NCBI GenBank assembly: GCA_964432885.1
Contig: CAYSPG010000002.1
Span: 1-64,000, forward strand
Length of the DNA stretch: 64,000 nt
Source: CAYSPG01 sp964432885
GTDB taxonomy: Bacteria > Bacteroidota > Bacteroidia > AKYH767-A > OLB10
Reading direction: 5' to 3'
A program made the position numbers and the translations under genes. The notes beneath the pieces were generated by a model. That model did not search any database. It saw nothing but the letters and a program-made list of their open reading frames with translations, and was not told the DNA's origin. Shown here piece by piece: positions 8,906-18,134 of the stretch (position 1 is its first letter; every line of letters begins with the position of its first letter).

Positions 8906-10957
8906 ATGAAAAAAATCTACACATTAATTGTAGCTGTGCTTGCCTGCCTTGGCACCAATGCACAGTATTACTACTTACCATTTACCAATAGTCCGGGCCA
9001 AAATCCAGGTGGGCTAAATAACGACACTGAATATCCTGTTGGTGGTGGCCTTGTTGCCGGATGGACATCTATACATGCAGGCAATGCAGCCACTCCTGCA
9101 TGGTCAACAACTGGTACCATTCCTTTTACGTTTAACTTTAATGGAAATACTGTATCGCAATACAAGGTTTCCACATCAGGCGTTTTAACGTTTACTACTG
9201 CAGCAGTTACTGTTCCGTCATACACAAACGGGGTAATTCCAAATGCAACTATTCCTGATAACTCTATTATGGTGTGGGGTATATCTGGCAATGGTGCCAA
9301 CGATAACATTGTAACAAAAACCTTTGGAACAGCTCCCAATCGCCAACACTGGGTTTTCTTTTCTTCTTACACAAATTATGGAACTACATGCTGGGTTTAC
9401 TGGAGCATTGTGTTTGAAGAAACAACAAATAAAATTTACATTGTTGACCAGCGTAATGGTGGCTGTACACAAACTGTTACTGCTGGTATTCAAATAGACC
9501 AGTCAAATGCTATTTCGGTTGTTGGCTCTCCAAGTTTAAATAACCTATCAACTACCGATCCTACTCCTATTGACAATCAGTATTACGAATTTGTACAAGG
9601 AACACAGGCAGCTAACGAAGCAGCACTTACAGCTCTTACCAACCAGCAATACTTTGTAATTCCAGCATCAACTAATATCACAGGAACTGTAACAAATCTT
9701 GGTTCGCAAGCTATTACAACCATTGACATTAAGTACGAAGTTGGCGGAACCACATATACAGATACCAAGACAGGTTTAAATATTGGTTTTTCACAGTCGT
9801 ATAATTTTACACACAATACTCCTGTAAATATTCCTGCATCGGGCGCATACCCTGTAAAAGTTTGGGTTGATTTAGGCGGTGACGCAAACCATGCAAACGA
9901 TACATTGAACACAGAAGTTTATGGATTAACTTTTTTACCTCAAAAGTATGTAGTGTTTGAAGAAGCTACCGGTACATGGTGCGGCTGGTGTCCACGTGGT
10001 GCTGTGTTTATGGACTCTCTTGCGGTCTTACATCCTACCACTGCCATGCTTATAGCTGTGCACAATGCCGACCCTATGGTGGTAGCAGCATACGATGCTG
10101 GTGTAGGTGGATTAATAGGTGGCTACCCTGCTGGTATAGTTGACCGCAAAGACATTGATGTAGATCCAAACACATTTATTGCCGAATACAATGCACGCAT
10201 AAACGATATACCTCCGGCATCTATTTCTGTAAATTCTGTTTTTGATCCTGTAACACGAGTACTTGATGTTACCGTTAACGCCCTTATGGCTACCGACCTT
10301 AGTGGTGATTACAGGCTTAATGCGATTGTTGTTGAAGACAATGTTACCGGAACCACAACTTCTTACAACCAAACAAACTATTACAGTTTTCAATCACAAA
10401 ACATTGCATTGCAGGGTGCAGGGCACAACTGGCAAACTGAGCCTAATCCGGTACTTGCTGCCAATATGGAATATGACCATGTGGCGCGTGCCATACTTGG
10501 AGGGTTCACAAGTCAGGTTGGTTCGTTACCGGCAAGCATGAGTGCTAACAACACCTACTCATACAATTTTAGCTATACCATACCTGCAACTTACGATGAA
10601 ACCCAAATGCATGTTATAGGCTGGATAGCAAATGGAGTAACAGGAAATATTTTAAATGCTGGCCGTGGCAGTTTTACTACTTCAATTAATGAGAACACTA
10701 CAGATGCTGTATCTGCGCTTGTGTATCCCAATCCTGCTACCGATGTTATTACACTTTCGTTAAACCTTGCTAAATCCGAAAATGTAACTGTAACTGTTAC
10801 CGATATTTTAGGCAAAGTTTATTTTACCGAAAACTTAGGTGCGCTTGCTAATGGCAATCACAAATTGTTTAACAACATCAGCGATTTGCCAGCAGGAACT
10901 TATGTGGTAACAGTAAAAACTGACAGCGGAGTGGCAACACAAAAGTTTGTGAAATAA
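8906..10957 (+). CDS. Secreted Omp28-like protein with CGWC motif and T9SS sorting domain
   Basis: A 683-residue exported protein with a signal peptide ending NAQ. Residues 20-240 are a beta-rich domain of unknown family. Residues about 255-335 look like a CARDB-type beta domain. From about 350 there is a thioredoxin/Omp28-like module, FEEATGTWCGWCPRG, with motif CGWC. The last 75 residues are a T9SS type A domain (VYPNPATD...LGKVYF...LPAGTYVVTV...TQKFVK). It is in tandem with the preceding relative, separated by a terminator, so the two are likely separate transcripts. The domain order is the reverse of its neighbour, in which the redox module is N-terminal. Confidence 0.82.
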   Translation: MKKIYTLIVAVLACLGTNAQYYYLPFTNSPGQNPGGLNNDTEYPVGGGLVAGWTSIHAGNAATPAWSTTGTIPFTFNFNGNTVSQYKVSTSGVLTFTTAAVTVPSYTNGVIPNATIPDNSIMVWGISGNGANDNIVTKTFGTAPNRQHWVFFSSYTNYGTTCWVYWSIVFEETTNKIYIVDQRNGGCTQTVTAGIQIDQSNAISVVGSPSLNNLSTTDPTPIDNQYYEFVQGTQAANEAALTALTNQQYFVIPASTNITGTVTNLGSQAITTIDIKYEVGGTTYTDTKTGLNIGFSQSYNFTHNTPVNIPASGAYPVKVWVDLGGDANHANDTLNTEVYGLTFLPQKYVVFEEATGTWCGWCPRGAVFMDSLAVLHPTTAMLIAVHNADPMVVAAYDAGVGGLIGGYPAGIVDRKDIDVDPNTFIAEYNARINDIPPASISVNSVFDPVTRVLDVTVNALMATDLSGDYRLNAIVVEDNVTGTTTSYNQTNYYSFQSQNIALQGAGHNWQTEPNPVLAANMEYDHVARAILGGFTSQVGSLPASMSANNTYSYNFSYTIPATYDETQMHVIGWIANGVTGNILNAGRGSFTTSINENTTDAVSALVYPNPATDVITLSLNLAKSENVTVTVTDILGKVYFTENLGALANGNHKLFNNISDLPAGTYVVTVKTDSGVATQKFVK

Positions 10958-10980
10958 GAGTTCCCTTTCTGAACTAAAAA

Positions 10981-11020
10981 AATCCCTGCTGATTAAAAAC
11001 GGCAGGGATTTTTTATTTTT
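10981..11020. terminator. Bidirectional terminator
   Basis: The stem AATCCCTGC (10981-10989) pairs with GCAGGGATT (11002-11010), with A-rich sequence on the left and a T-run on the right. It lies between two convergent genes and overlaps the stop of the downstream minus-strand gene, so it probably serves both. Confidence 0.85.
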
Positions 11021-12182
11021 CAAACTTAGGTTTTGAAATCATAATTGAATCCACTAATGGGGCAAGGGCATTGGCAGTTACCCTGCCGCCCTCGGCTGAC
11101 AAATGGCAGTAATCAATTAAAAGTTGTTTGCCCGAAAATTCGCTGTTATTAAAAACCGGATTTAAATCAACAAAGGCTGCATCGTATTTTTTCGAAATGC
11201 TATCAAGTTCGGCAACAACCGTTGGATAAAGGGTGGTGCAAAACACATCGGTGTGAGTAAATGATTTTTCAGCGGCTGACATAACTTCTTTTTTTCGCAA
11301 CACCAGCATAGGCTGCAATGCAAGCAGTGCTTTTACATTGTTTGAATTTAGAATTTGCAGATTGGTTTCAACAGCTCGCAAAAAACCTTTTTTTGCAGCT
11401 ACTTTATGTTTGCTTATAGCATCTTGGGCAGTTGTGAATTTGGTGTTAACCTGAAATTTTTTTTCATTTATTGTAGCGTCTCGGTTTAGTTTCCATGCAA
11501 AATATCCGCGTGCAAAACCGCTATATTGACTTAACCACAAAAACGTATAATCAAAAATTCCGGTTAGCGAAGGATTTTGCAAGCGTGGTTTCCAAAACTG
11601 GTATTTGTTATCCTTGTAATAATTGTATTCAGGATTATTGAAGTAGTGGTCGTTGGCACCATCAAAAAAAACAATCATATCCGGTCTATAGTCCAGCAAC
11701 TCTGAAAGGATATAATTTGTATGCTGAAAAACCTGGTAGCCTGTTACGGCAGCATTTACAACTTCTATTTTTTTACCGGGATATTTTTTTTTGAAATAAT
11801 TTTCAAGATATGCATCAATTGTTTCGTTCATAAAAATGTGCACCACCGGATAAGGTGGGGCTGACGAAATGCCATGCGCAGCCGAGCCGCCCAATAAAAA
11901 AATGCGGTAAACATCTGCTGGCTTTTCTTTTTCAATATCTGTGCTTCGCCTAAAACCTTGATTGTTTATTTCAATCCAGTTTTTAGTACCATCACCTTCT
12001 TTAAAACCCGGTTTGTGCTTATAAACAGTGCCGTAATCAAAAACAAACTTTGGCTTTGATGATTTTTTTAAAACGTAAGCAAGGTAAATTCTGCCAAATA
12101 TTTCAAGGGCTACAACAAGAAATACAAACAGGTATAGGGCATAAAAGAAATTACTGCGTGTGAAAAATTTTTTGCCTGACAT
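11013..12182 (-). CDS. Membrane-anchored SGNH/GDSL-family hydrolase
   Basis: A 389-residue protein with one N-terminal transmembrane segment (about residues 12-36) and a periplasmic or exposed SGNH hydrolase domain. Block I is LLGGSAAHG with nucleophile S100. Block III is FDGANDHY (N177). Block V is DYCHLSAEGG with D357 and H360. This family includes esterases and carbohydrate O-deacetylases or acetyltransferases. The substrate is unknown. A second protein of the same architecture lies at 49785-50852. A TAGTTTTG box at 12190-12197 on this strand fits the -7 consensus but lacks a clear -33 partner. Confidence 0.8.
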   Translation of the reverse strand: MSGKKFFTRSNFFYALYLFVFLVVALEIFGRIYLAYVLKKSSKPKFVFDYGTVYKHKPGFKEGDGTKNWIEINNQGFRRSTDIEKEKPADVYRIFLLGGSAAHGISSAPPYPVVHIFMNETIDAYLENYFKKKYPGKKIEVVNAAVTGYQVFQHTNYILSELLDYRPDMIVFFDGANDHYFNNPEYNYYKDNKYQFWKPRLQNPSLTGIFDYTFLWLSQYSGFARGYFAWKLNRDATINEKKFQVNTKFTTAQDAISKHKVAAKKGFLRAVETNLQILNSNNVKALLALQPMLVLRKKEVMSAAEKSFTHTDVFCTTLYPTVVAELDSISKKYDAAFVDLNPVFNNSEFSGKQLLIDYCHLSAEGGRVTANALAPLVDSIMISKPKFEK

Positions 12183-12250
12183 ACAAAAGCAAAACTACTA
12201 AAATTGTTTTTGAGAAGTAACTAAAAAATTGTTTGATGTTTATTAAAAAA

Positions 12251-13312
12251 TCAGTTAAACAACCCCATCACACTATCAACACTGCATGTAAATTCTTTTG
12301 AGAATTTTACTTTGTCAAGTTGATTTCGCATTTGAGCCAGTAAAAAATTGCGTTCATCTTTTTTCTCCTGCAAAAATTTAGTAAGTGTTTTAACATCGGT
12401 GTTTTGCAACGCCCGGGGTAATAACTTACGGTCTAGCGAGGCAAAATCAGGTTCATGCTGTTTTATTAATGCTGTTAAATCCCATGGTGAGAGGGATGAC
12501 AAATATGCATTTGATAATTTTACCTTGCAACGCGAATAAAAACATTGAGGAGAAATGCGCATGGTAAATGTATCAACTTCGTTCATCATTTTATAGCGTT
12601 GCTGTCCTTCATTACCATACCATACAAATGTAGATGCAAGCTTTTTATTCAAGGTAAGCAGGTCTTCGTTTATTCCGTTTATTGAATAGGTTCTTTCGGC
12701 CTGTGACACCTGTACTTCTCCTAACTCAACATTATTCATTTTGGCAATGGCATTCCAGCCTGCCATGTCAACCGATTTACCATTGTATTCACGGCAATAC
12801 ACAGGCTTAATTGTAATTTTATTTTGTTGAGCAATTTCACAGGCTTTAGCAATTTCAAACTTTCCTGTTTGCACCATTCCGTTACCAATCAGGTAAATTA
12901 TTTTTTTTGTGTTGGCATCCTCACTCCAGTGCATACCAAGCGAAGCAACATACAGCGCATTGGGAATAAACTGGTCGCCCTTTTCAATATTTACCTTTAG
13001 TGAATTTAATGCCGAAGATATTTTATCATAATCGTATGTAATGTCACTCATCACTTTTACATAAGCACTTGTGGCACCAAAACTGGGCCGCGCATAACCA
13101 ATAACTCCAATTTTTACATCCGAGCCTTTTGAAATAACATTTGAATAAACCGTTTTCCAAAAATTGTTTCTAAAATCTTCAAGCAGTCCGTTGGTGCTGC
13201 CGCTTAAGTCAAGACAATAGACAACTTCAAACCTTTGCTTTACATCAGCAGTAGATTGCAGCGCACTAACAAAAACTGTTATAGTTAGTATAAAAATACG
13301 AATGGCTTTCAT
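12251..13312 (-). CDS. Exported von Willebrand factor A domain protein
   Basis: A 353-residue protein with an N-terminal signal peptide (hydrophobic residues 5-20). The VWA domain spans about residues 28-215 and carries the metal-ion-dependent adhesion motif DxSxS as DLSGS (D35, S37, S39). VWA domains mediate metal-dependent protein binding. The C-terminal 130 residues match nothing I recognise. It lies 68 nt downstream of nothing on its strand and ends before the SGNH gene start, so the two could be co-transcribed. No BatA/BatB-type membrane anchor or MoxR partner is nearby. Confidence 0.75.
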   Translation of the reverse strand: MKAIRIFILTITVFVSALQSTADVKQRFEVVYCLDLSGSTNGLLEDFRNNFWKTVYSNVISKGSDVKIGVIGYARPSFGATSAYVKVMSDITYDYDKISSALNSLKVNIEKGDQFIPNALYVASLGMHWSEDANTKKIIYLIGNGMVQTGKFEIAKACEIAQQNKITIKPVYCREYNGKSVDMAGWNAIAKMNNVELGEVQVSQAERTYSINGINEDLLTLNKKLASTFVWYGNEGQQRYKMMNEVDTFTMRISPQCFYSRCKVKLSNAYLSSLSPWDLTALIKQHEPDFASLDRKLLPRALQNTDVKTLTKFLQEKKDERNFLLAQMRNQLDKVKFSKEFTCSVDSVMGLFN

Positions 13313-13469
13313 AGCTCATGTTAACGAAAAAACTGTGCCAATGTTGCAATTTCTTACATGTTTTAAAAATGTTTTTGTCTGCAACTTTATATTTGGTTTG
13401 GCGTAAATTAATTCATTGCTAAAAACTGTAATTTTACTTTAAATTAAAAAATCACAGGGCTATCTTTTA

Positions 13470-13503
13470 ACCTCAAACCACAAACTTCAGACTTCAAACC
13501 ACT
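13470..13503. repeat. AT-rich leader repeat before the NRPS gene
   Basis: CTCAAACCACAAACTTCAGACTTCAAACCAC abuts the ATG. It strongly resembles the run directly upstream of rsmA (48960-48992: AACTTCAAACCACAAACATCAAAC) and, in reverse, the text after 27720. It is one of several simple AT-rich strings placed against start codons. Confidence 0.6.
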
Positions 13504-16500
13504 ATGTCAGAACTAATTCCCGTTGATTTTAATCCCTTTACAGACGAACTGCATCCGCCATCTATAGCTACCACTGATGAGCAGCGCGAAATCTGGACCT
13601 CGATAAAAGTTGGCGGCACACCTGCTAATCTTTCATACAACGAGTCGGTATCATTACTATTAAAAGGAAATTTTCAATACAAAGCATTTTGCTTTGCGGT
13701 TTCAAAAACCATTGAGCGCCACGAAGCCCTGCGCGGTTTAATTTCTGCTGACGGAAACACCATTTCATTTCAAAGCAGCCTTGATGTTGCAATTCCTCAA
13801 ATTGATTTATCAGTATCATCTGCAAAACAAACCGAACTCGAAAAAATTATACATGATGAAATGAACCTGCCTTTTGATTTAGAGAAAGGTCCGCTTGCAC
13901 GATTTAAAGTTATAAGGTTAGATGAAAATTCACATCAGGTTATTCTATCGTTTCATCACATTATTTGTGATGGATGGAGTATTGGAATTATCATGCAGGA
14001 CATTAGTAAATTTTATTCGGCCACTTTGCGGGGTGCATTGCCTGATTTGGAGCCTGTAGTAAAGTTTAGCAAATATGCAGATGATGAAAAAGAGTTTAAA
14101 TCCAGTGCAACATATTCATTAACCGAAAATTTTTGGGTAAATCAATATGCGCAATCGGTACCTCAAATGGATGTGCCTGCTGATAAGCTGCGTCCTGCTG
14201 TGCGAACTTTTGCAGCAAACCGAATTGATTATGTGCTTGACGAAAAAATTATTGCGCAGCTACGAACCTTGAGTGCCAAAGCTGGCACAAGCTTTTTTAC
14301 AGCGCTCCTTGCTGCATTTGAAGTGTATATGCACAGGCTAACTCAACAATCCGACTTTGTGGTTGGGTTGCCCGTTGCAGGCCAAAATACCGAAGGCAGT
14401 TACAATCTTGTTGGGCACTGTGTTCACTTCTTACCATTGCGTACAGCAATTGATTCAACCGAAAGTTTTAATACCCATCTTAGAAAAAGAAAAAAATATT
14501 TTTTGGATGCTCTCGATAATCAGCGCTACACGTTTGGAAGTCTTGTTCCAAAACTAAACATGGTACACGACCCAAGCCGCATACCGTTGGCACCTGTTGC
14601 TTTTAATTTGGATACAGGCATGACGGATGGGGTGGAGTTTACAGGGTTGCAAATGGAATTTAAAACCAATGCAAGGCACTACGATAGTTTTGAATTAAAT
14701 TACAATTTAAGTGGCAGTGGAAACAAAATTACTATTGAATGTACGTTTAATTCCGATTTGTTTGATGACGATGTAATGCAATCACGTTTAAAGCAGTTTG
14801 CGCAAATTATTAAAAGCGTCACTCAAAATCCTGATACTTCCATTGGAAAACTACAACTGCTTGCTGATGACGAGCTACATAAAATTATTAATGAATGGAA
14901 TGCTACTTCACTGGCATTTTCTATTGATGAGTGCATACACGAATCGTTTCAAAGGCAAGCTCATTTACATCCCAACAAAACAGCCATTGAATTTAAAGGC
15001 GAAAAAATTTCTTATAGCGAATTAAATATTCGTGCAAACAAACTTGCACACCACTTGCGCACATTGGGCATAGATACCGAAATACCTGTTGGCATTTTTG
15101 TTGAACGCAATATTGAAATGGTTGTATGTATGCTGGCAGTGTTTAAAGCCGGAGGCGCTTACATTCCTATGGACCCCGTTTATCCTGCTGACAGAATTGA
15201 GTACATGCTTGCTAACACCAATGCACCAGTTGTAATTTCACAAAAAAAATTAAGCGATACATTAAAAAGTTATCAGGGCAAGATAGTTTTGATTGATGAG
15301 CACGCAAAAACAATTGATGCCGAAGATGAAACAAATCCTGTTCAGTTTACCACAGCACAAAATCTTGCTTACATACTTTACACATCAGGCTCAACCGGAA
15401 AACCCAAAGGTGTAATGATTGAGCACCACAGTTTGGTTTCGCTAATGGAATGGGGACGAAATTTATTTGGCAAAGAAAATTTAGATGGAGCTGTGGCTAA
15501 TGCATCATTCAACTTTGATATTTCGGTTTTTGAGATTTTACTGCCAATAACATCAGGCGGAAAATTAATTTTGATTGAAAACGCACTTGCCATTTCAAGT
15601 TTGAAAAAAGAAGCCGATGCACGATTGATGTTTATGGTTCCATCTGCAATGAAAGAGTTGTTGAAAAACACAGCAGCCTTTCCATCAACCTTAAAGACGG
15701 TTTACCTCGGTGGTGAATATGTTTCGCAAGAACTGGTGGATACTATTTTTGACACTACTGGAATAAAAACCGTGTTTGATTTTTACGGCCCAACCGAGTG
15801 TACTATTATATCAACCTTTACTAAACGATTTAAAAATGGCGCTGCTTTTATTGGCAAGCCTATCGGCAATTATCAATGTTACATTTTAGATAACAACGGT
15901 GAGCCGGTTGGTATATCATCGCCCGGTGAACTTTGTATTGGTGGCGAGGGTGTGGCACGCGGTTATTGGAACAACACGAATCTTACTACCGAAAAGTTTG
16001 AAGCAAATAAGTTTAACCACAGTCAAAAAATTTATAAAAGCGGTGATATAGTGCGTTGGAGAAAAGATGGCAATATTGAATTTATAGGTCGTAAAGATAA
16101 TCAGGTAAAAATTCGCGGATACAGAATTGAATTAGGCGAAATAGAATCGCAGTTGCAAAAACACGCAGCCATAAAAGATGTATGCGTAATTGTACGCGAA
16201 GATGTTGTTGGCGATAAACGAATTGCTGCTTACATTGTGTTTAAGCAAAACCAAAGCGTTGAAATAAACGAAATAAAAAGTTATTTAAAGTCGGAGCTGC
16301 CTGAGTATATGGTTCCAGCGGCTTTTGTTGTTATGGAAAAACTTCCGCTTACGCTAAACGGAAAAATTGATACCAAGCAACTTCCTGTTCCAGATTTATC
16401 AAAACCAATAGAGAGCGCCAACTTTGAAGAGCCGCACACACCCATTGAAAGCATGCTTGCAGGTATATGGTGCGATGTGCTGGGTATAAACAAGATTGGA

Positions 16501-17469
16501 ATTCACGATAACTTTTTTGAATTGGGCGGTCATTCATTGCTTGGCATACGCATGATGGCAGAAATAGAAAGTCGTATGGGTGCCACGCTGGATTATCCAA
16601 CGCTGTTTCGTGCATCCACCATTTCGCAACTGGCAAAAGTCATCAACAAAGAAGAACTGAACATTGAGTGGCCTATAACTGTGCAGTTGCAAAAAGGAAA
16701 TAATGAAACACCTTTATTTTTTGTGCACATGCACAACGGAAATATTCAGCGATGGAGAGTGCTGTTAAAATATTTACCATCAACCCTGCCTGTGTATGCA
16801 TTGCAACCGCAAGGGCTTGATGAAAACAAAGATTACCATTACAACCTGCCTGAAATGGCTGCGTTTTATATAAACGAAATAAAAAAAATACAACCAAAGG
16901 GTCCGTATAAACTTGCCGGTTTGTGCTTTGGAGGAACTACAGCATACGAAATGAGTAAGCAATTGAAAGCACTTGGTGATGAAGTGGAACTAACGTTTAT
17001 GATAAACAATTACGCACCACCAGAAAATCCTATGCAATATAAAATACGCGAAACGTGGGATGAGTTTAATGGTATGGACTTTGGAGATAAACTTGAGTTT
17101 GCGCTGGAAAAGACAAAAAGTGTTGGCCGAAAAATGATGAGCATGGTAAATAAAGTTGTGGGCAATAGCCAGGCTACTGTTGTTGCATCTGAAAAAAAAT
17201 CAAAACCGGATGTGAGATGGGTTCACTCGGTTGCTTTATTAAGCTACCAGCCAAAAGATATTTACAATGGCAACGCAGTGCTGGTTCGTACCGGTGAAGA
17301 AGTGGCAAAACACTACGACAATTATTTGGGATGGCAACGATTAATTAACGGTAAAATAAATTTACATGTTGTTGCAGGTAGTACCAACGATTCCATAATT
17401 ACCGAAGAACAATATTTTTCTCAGTTGGGGAAAATTTTAAGCGATGAAATTTCAAAAGCAGGAAAGTAA
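13504..17469 (+). CDS. Single-module non-ribosomal peptide synthetase (C-A-PCP-TE)
   Basis: A 1321-residue enzyme with four domains. The condensation domain (about 10-440) has an intact HHIICDG motif (H151, H152, D156). The adenylation domain (about 465-970) has TSGSTGKPKG at 627, YGPTE at 761 and A10 NGKID with K954. The carrier domain (about 985-1055) has GGHSLLG with the pantetheine serine S1011. A thioesterase-like domain (about 1070-1315) has GLCFGG with C1141 in the nucleophile position. The usual Asp is N1168 (FMINNYAPP) and the GxH histidine is absent (AGSTND). Hand alignment to GrsA gives specificity residues D-I-F-F-Y-G-F-I-I-K, a hydrophobic pocket with no confident substrate. Next to its PPTase it forms a minimal natural-product locus. 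Product unknown. Confidence 0.93.
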   Translation: MSELIPVDFNPFTDELHPPSIATTDEQREIWTSIKVGGTPANLSYNESVSLLLKGNFQYKAFCFAVSKTIERHEALRGLISADGNTISFQSSLDVAIPQIDLSVSSAKQTELEKIIHDEMNLPFDLEKGPLARFKVIRLDENSHQVILSFHHIICDGWSIGIIMQDISKFYSATLRGALPDLEPVVKFSKYADDEKEFKSSATYSLTENFWVNQYAQSVPQMDVPADKLRPAVRTFAANRIDYVLDEKIIAQLRTLSAKAGTSFFTALLAAFEVYMHRLTQQSDFVVGLPVAGQNTEGSYNLVGHCVHFLPLRTAIDSTESFNTHLRKRKKYFLDALDNQRYTFGSLVPKLNMVHDPSRIPLAPVAFNLDTGMTDGVEFTGLQMEFKTNARHYDSFELNYNLSGSGNKITIECTFNSDLFDDDVMQSRLKQFAQIIKSVTQNPDTSIGKLQLLADDELHKIINEWNATSLAFSIDECIHESFQRQAHLHPNKTAIEFKGEKISYSELNIRANKLAHHLRTLGIDTEIPVGIFVERNIEMVVCMLAVFKAGGAYIPMDPVYPADRIEYMLANTNAPVVISQKKLSDTLKSYQGKIVLIDEHAKTIDAEDETNPVQFTTAQNLAYILYTSGSTGKPKGVMIEHHSLVSLMEWGRNLFGKENLDGAVANASFNFDISVFEILLPITSGGKLILIENALAISSLKKEADARLMFMVPSAMKELLKNTAAFPSTLKTVYLGGEYVSQELVDTIFDTTGIKTVFDFYGPTECTIISTFTKRFKNGAAFIGKPIGNYQCYILDNNGEPVGISSPGELCIGGEGVARGYWNNTNLTTEKFEANKFNHSQKIYKSGDIVRWRKDGNIEFIGRKDNQVKIRGYRIELGEIESQLQKHAAIKDVCVIVREDVVGDKRIAAYIVFKQNQSVEINEIKSYLKSELPEYMVPAAFVVMEKLPLTLNGKIDTKQLPVPDLSKPIESANFEEPHTPIESMLAGIWCDVLGINKIGIHDNFFELGGHSLLGIRMMAEIESRMGATLDYPTLFRASTISQLAKVINKEELNIEWPITVQLQKGNNETPLFFVHMHNGNIQRWRVLLKYLPSTLPVYALQPQGLDENKDYHYNLPEMAAFYINEIKKIQPKGPYKLAGLCFGGTTAYEMSKQLKALGDEVELTFMINNYAPPENPMQYKIRETWDEFNGMDFGDKLEFALEKTKSVGRKMMSMVNKVVGNSQATVVASEKKSKPDVRWVHSVALLSYQPKDIYNGNAVLVRTGEEVAKHYDNYLGWQRLINGKINLHVVAGSTNDSIITEEQYFSQLGKILSDEISKAGK

Positions 17470-17477
17470 CTCATGCA

Positions 17478-18134
17478 ATGAACACTGCACTTTTTAAAAG
17501 CAATGCTGCACTTTTTAATTTAAACAAACACAGCGTGCATGTTTATTATGGAAGTATTGAAAATTACATTAATGAGATAGAGAATTACTTTTTACTTCTT
17601 GATGAAGAAGAAAAGAAAAGGGCACTGGCATTTAAGTTTGAAAAAGACAAAGCACTTTTTGTAATCAGTCATGGTTTGTTAAGAAAAATTCTTGCTGCCT
17701 ATACAGAAATTTCGGCAGGCTCTATTGTGTTTTCAAAAAACAAAAGCGGAAAACCATATATTGAAAATTCGCTGTTGCAGTTTAATCTGTCCCATTCAGG
17801 AAAACATTTTGCCATAGCAGTTTCAAATGCAAATGCAGTTGGGGTGGATATGGAAGAAGTAAATGTGCAGTTTGATTTTACAGAAATTGTAAAACAACAT
17901 TTTTCAACGGAAGAAAAAATACAAATTAAAAATTCAGGCAACAGCCACCAAACTTTTTTTATGCTATGGACACAAAAAGAGGCGTATCTTAAAATGAAAG
18001 GTATTGGCTTAAATGAGAACGTAAATTTAACGGAGGTTCAGAAAACCGTTCAACTACAAACAAAACTGTTTGGTAATTGTGCGCTTTCGGTTTGTGCAAG
18101 CCAATTGCTTGCCATAAATTATTTTGCACTTTAA
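17478..18134 (+). CDS. Sfp-type 4'-phosphopantetheinyl transferase
   Basis: A 218-residue enzyme that transfers phosphopantetheine from CoA to the carrier-protein serine. The family signatures are present: FNLSHSG, the magnesium-binding GVDMEE, FSTEE, and WTQKEAYLKMKGIGL. It starts 8 nt after the NRPS stop, so it is almost certainly co-transcribed and activates the NRPS carrier domain at S1011. The terminal TAA overlaps the stop codon of the convergent acyltransferase gene by three bases. Confidence 0.92.
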   Translation: MNTALFKSNAALFNLNKHSVHVYYGSIENYINEIENYFLLLDEEEKKRALAFKFEKDKALFVISHGLLRKILAAYTEISAGSIVFSKNKSGKPYIENSLLQFNLSHSGKHFAIAVSNANAVGVDMEEVNVQFDFTEIVKQHFSTEEKIQIKNSGNSHQTFFMLWTQKEAYLKMKGIGLNENVNLTEVQKTVQLQTKLFGNCALSVCASQLLAINYFAL

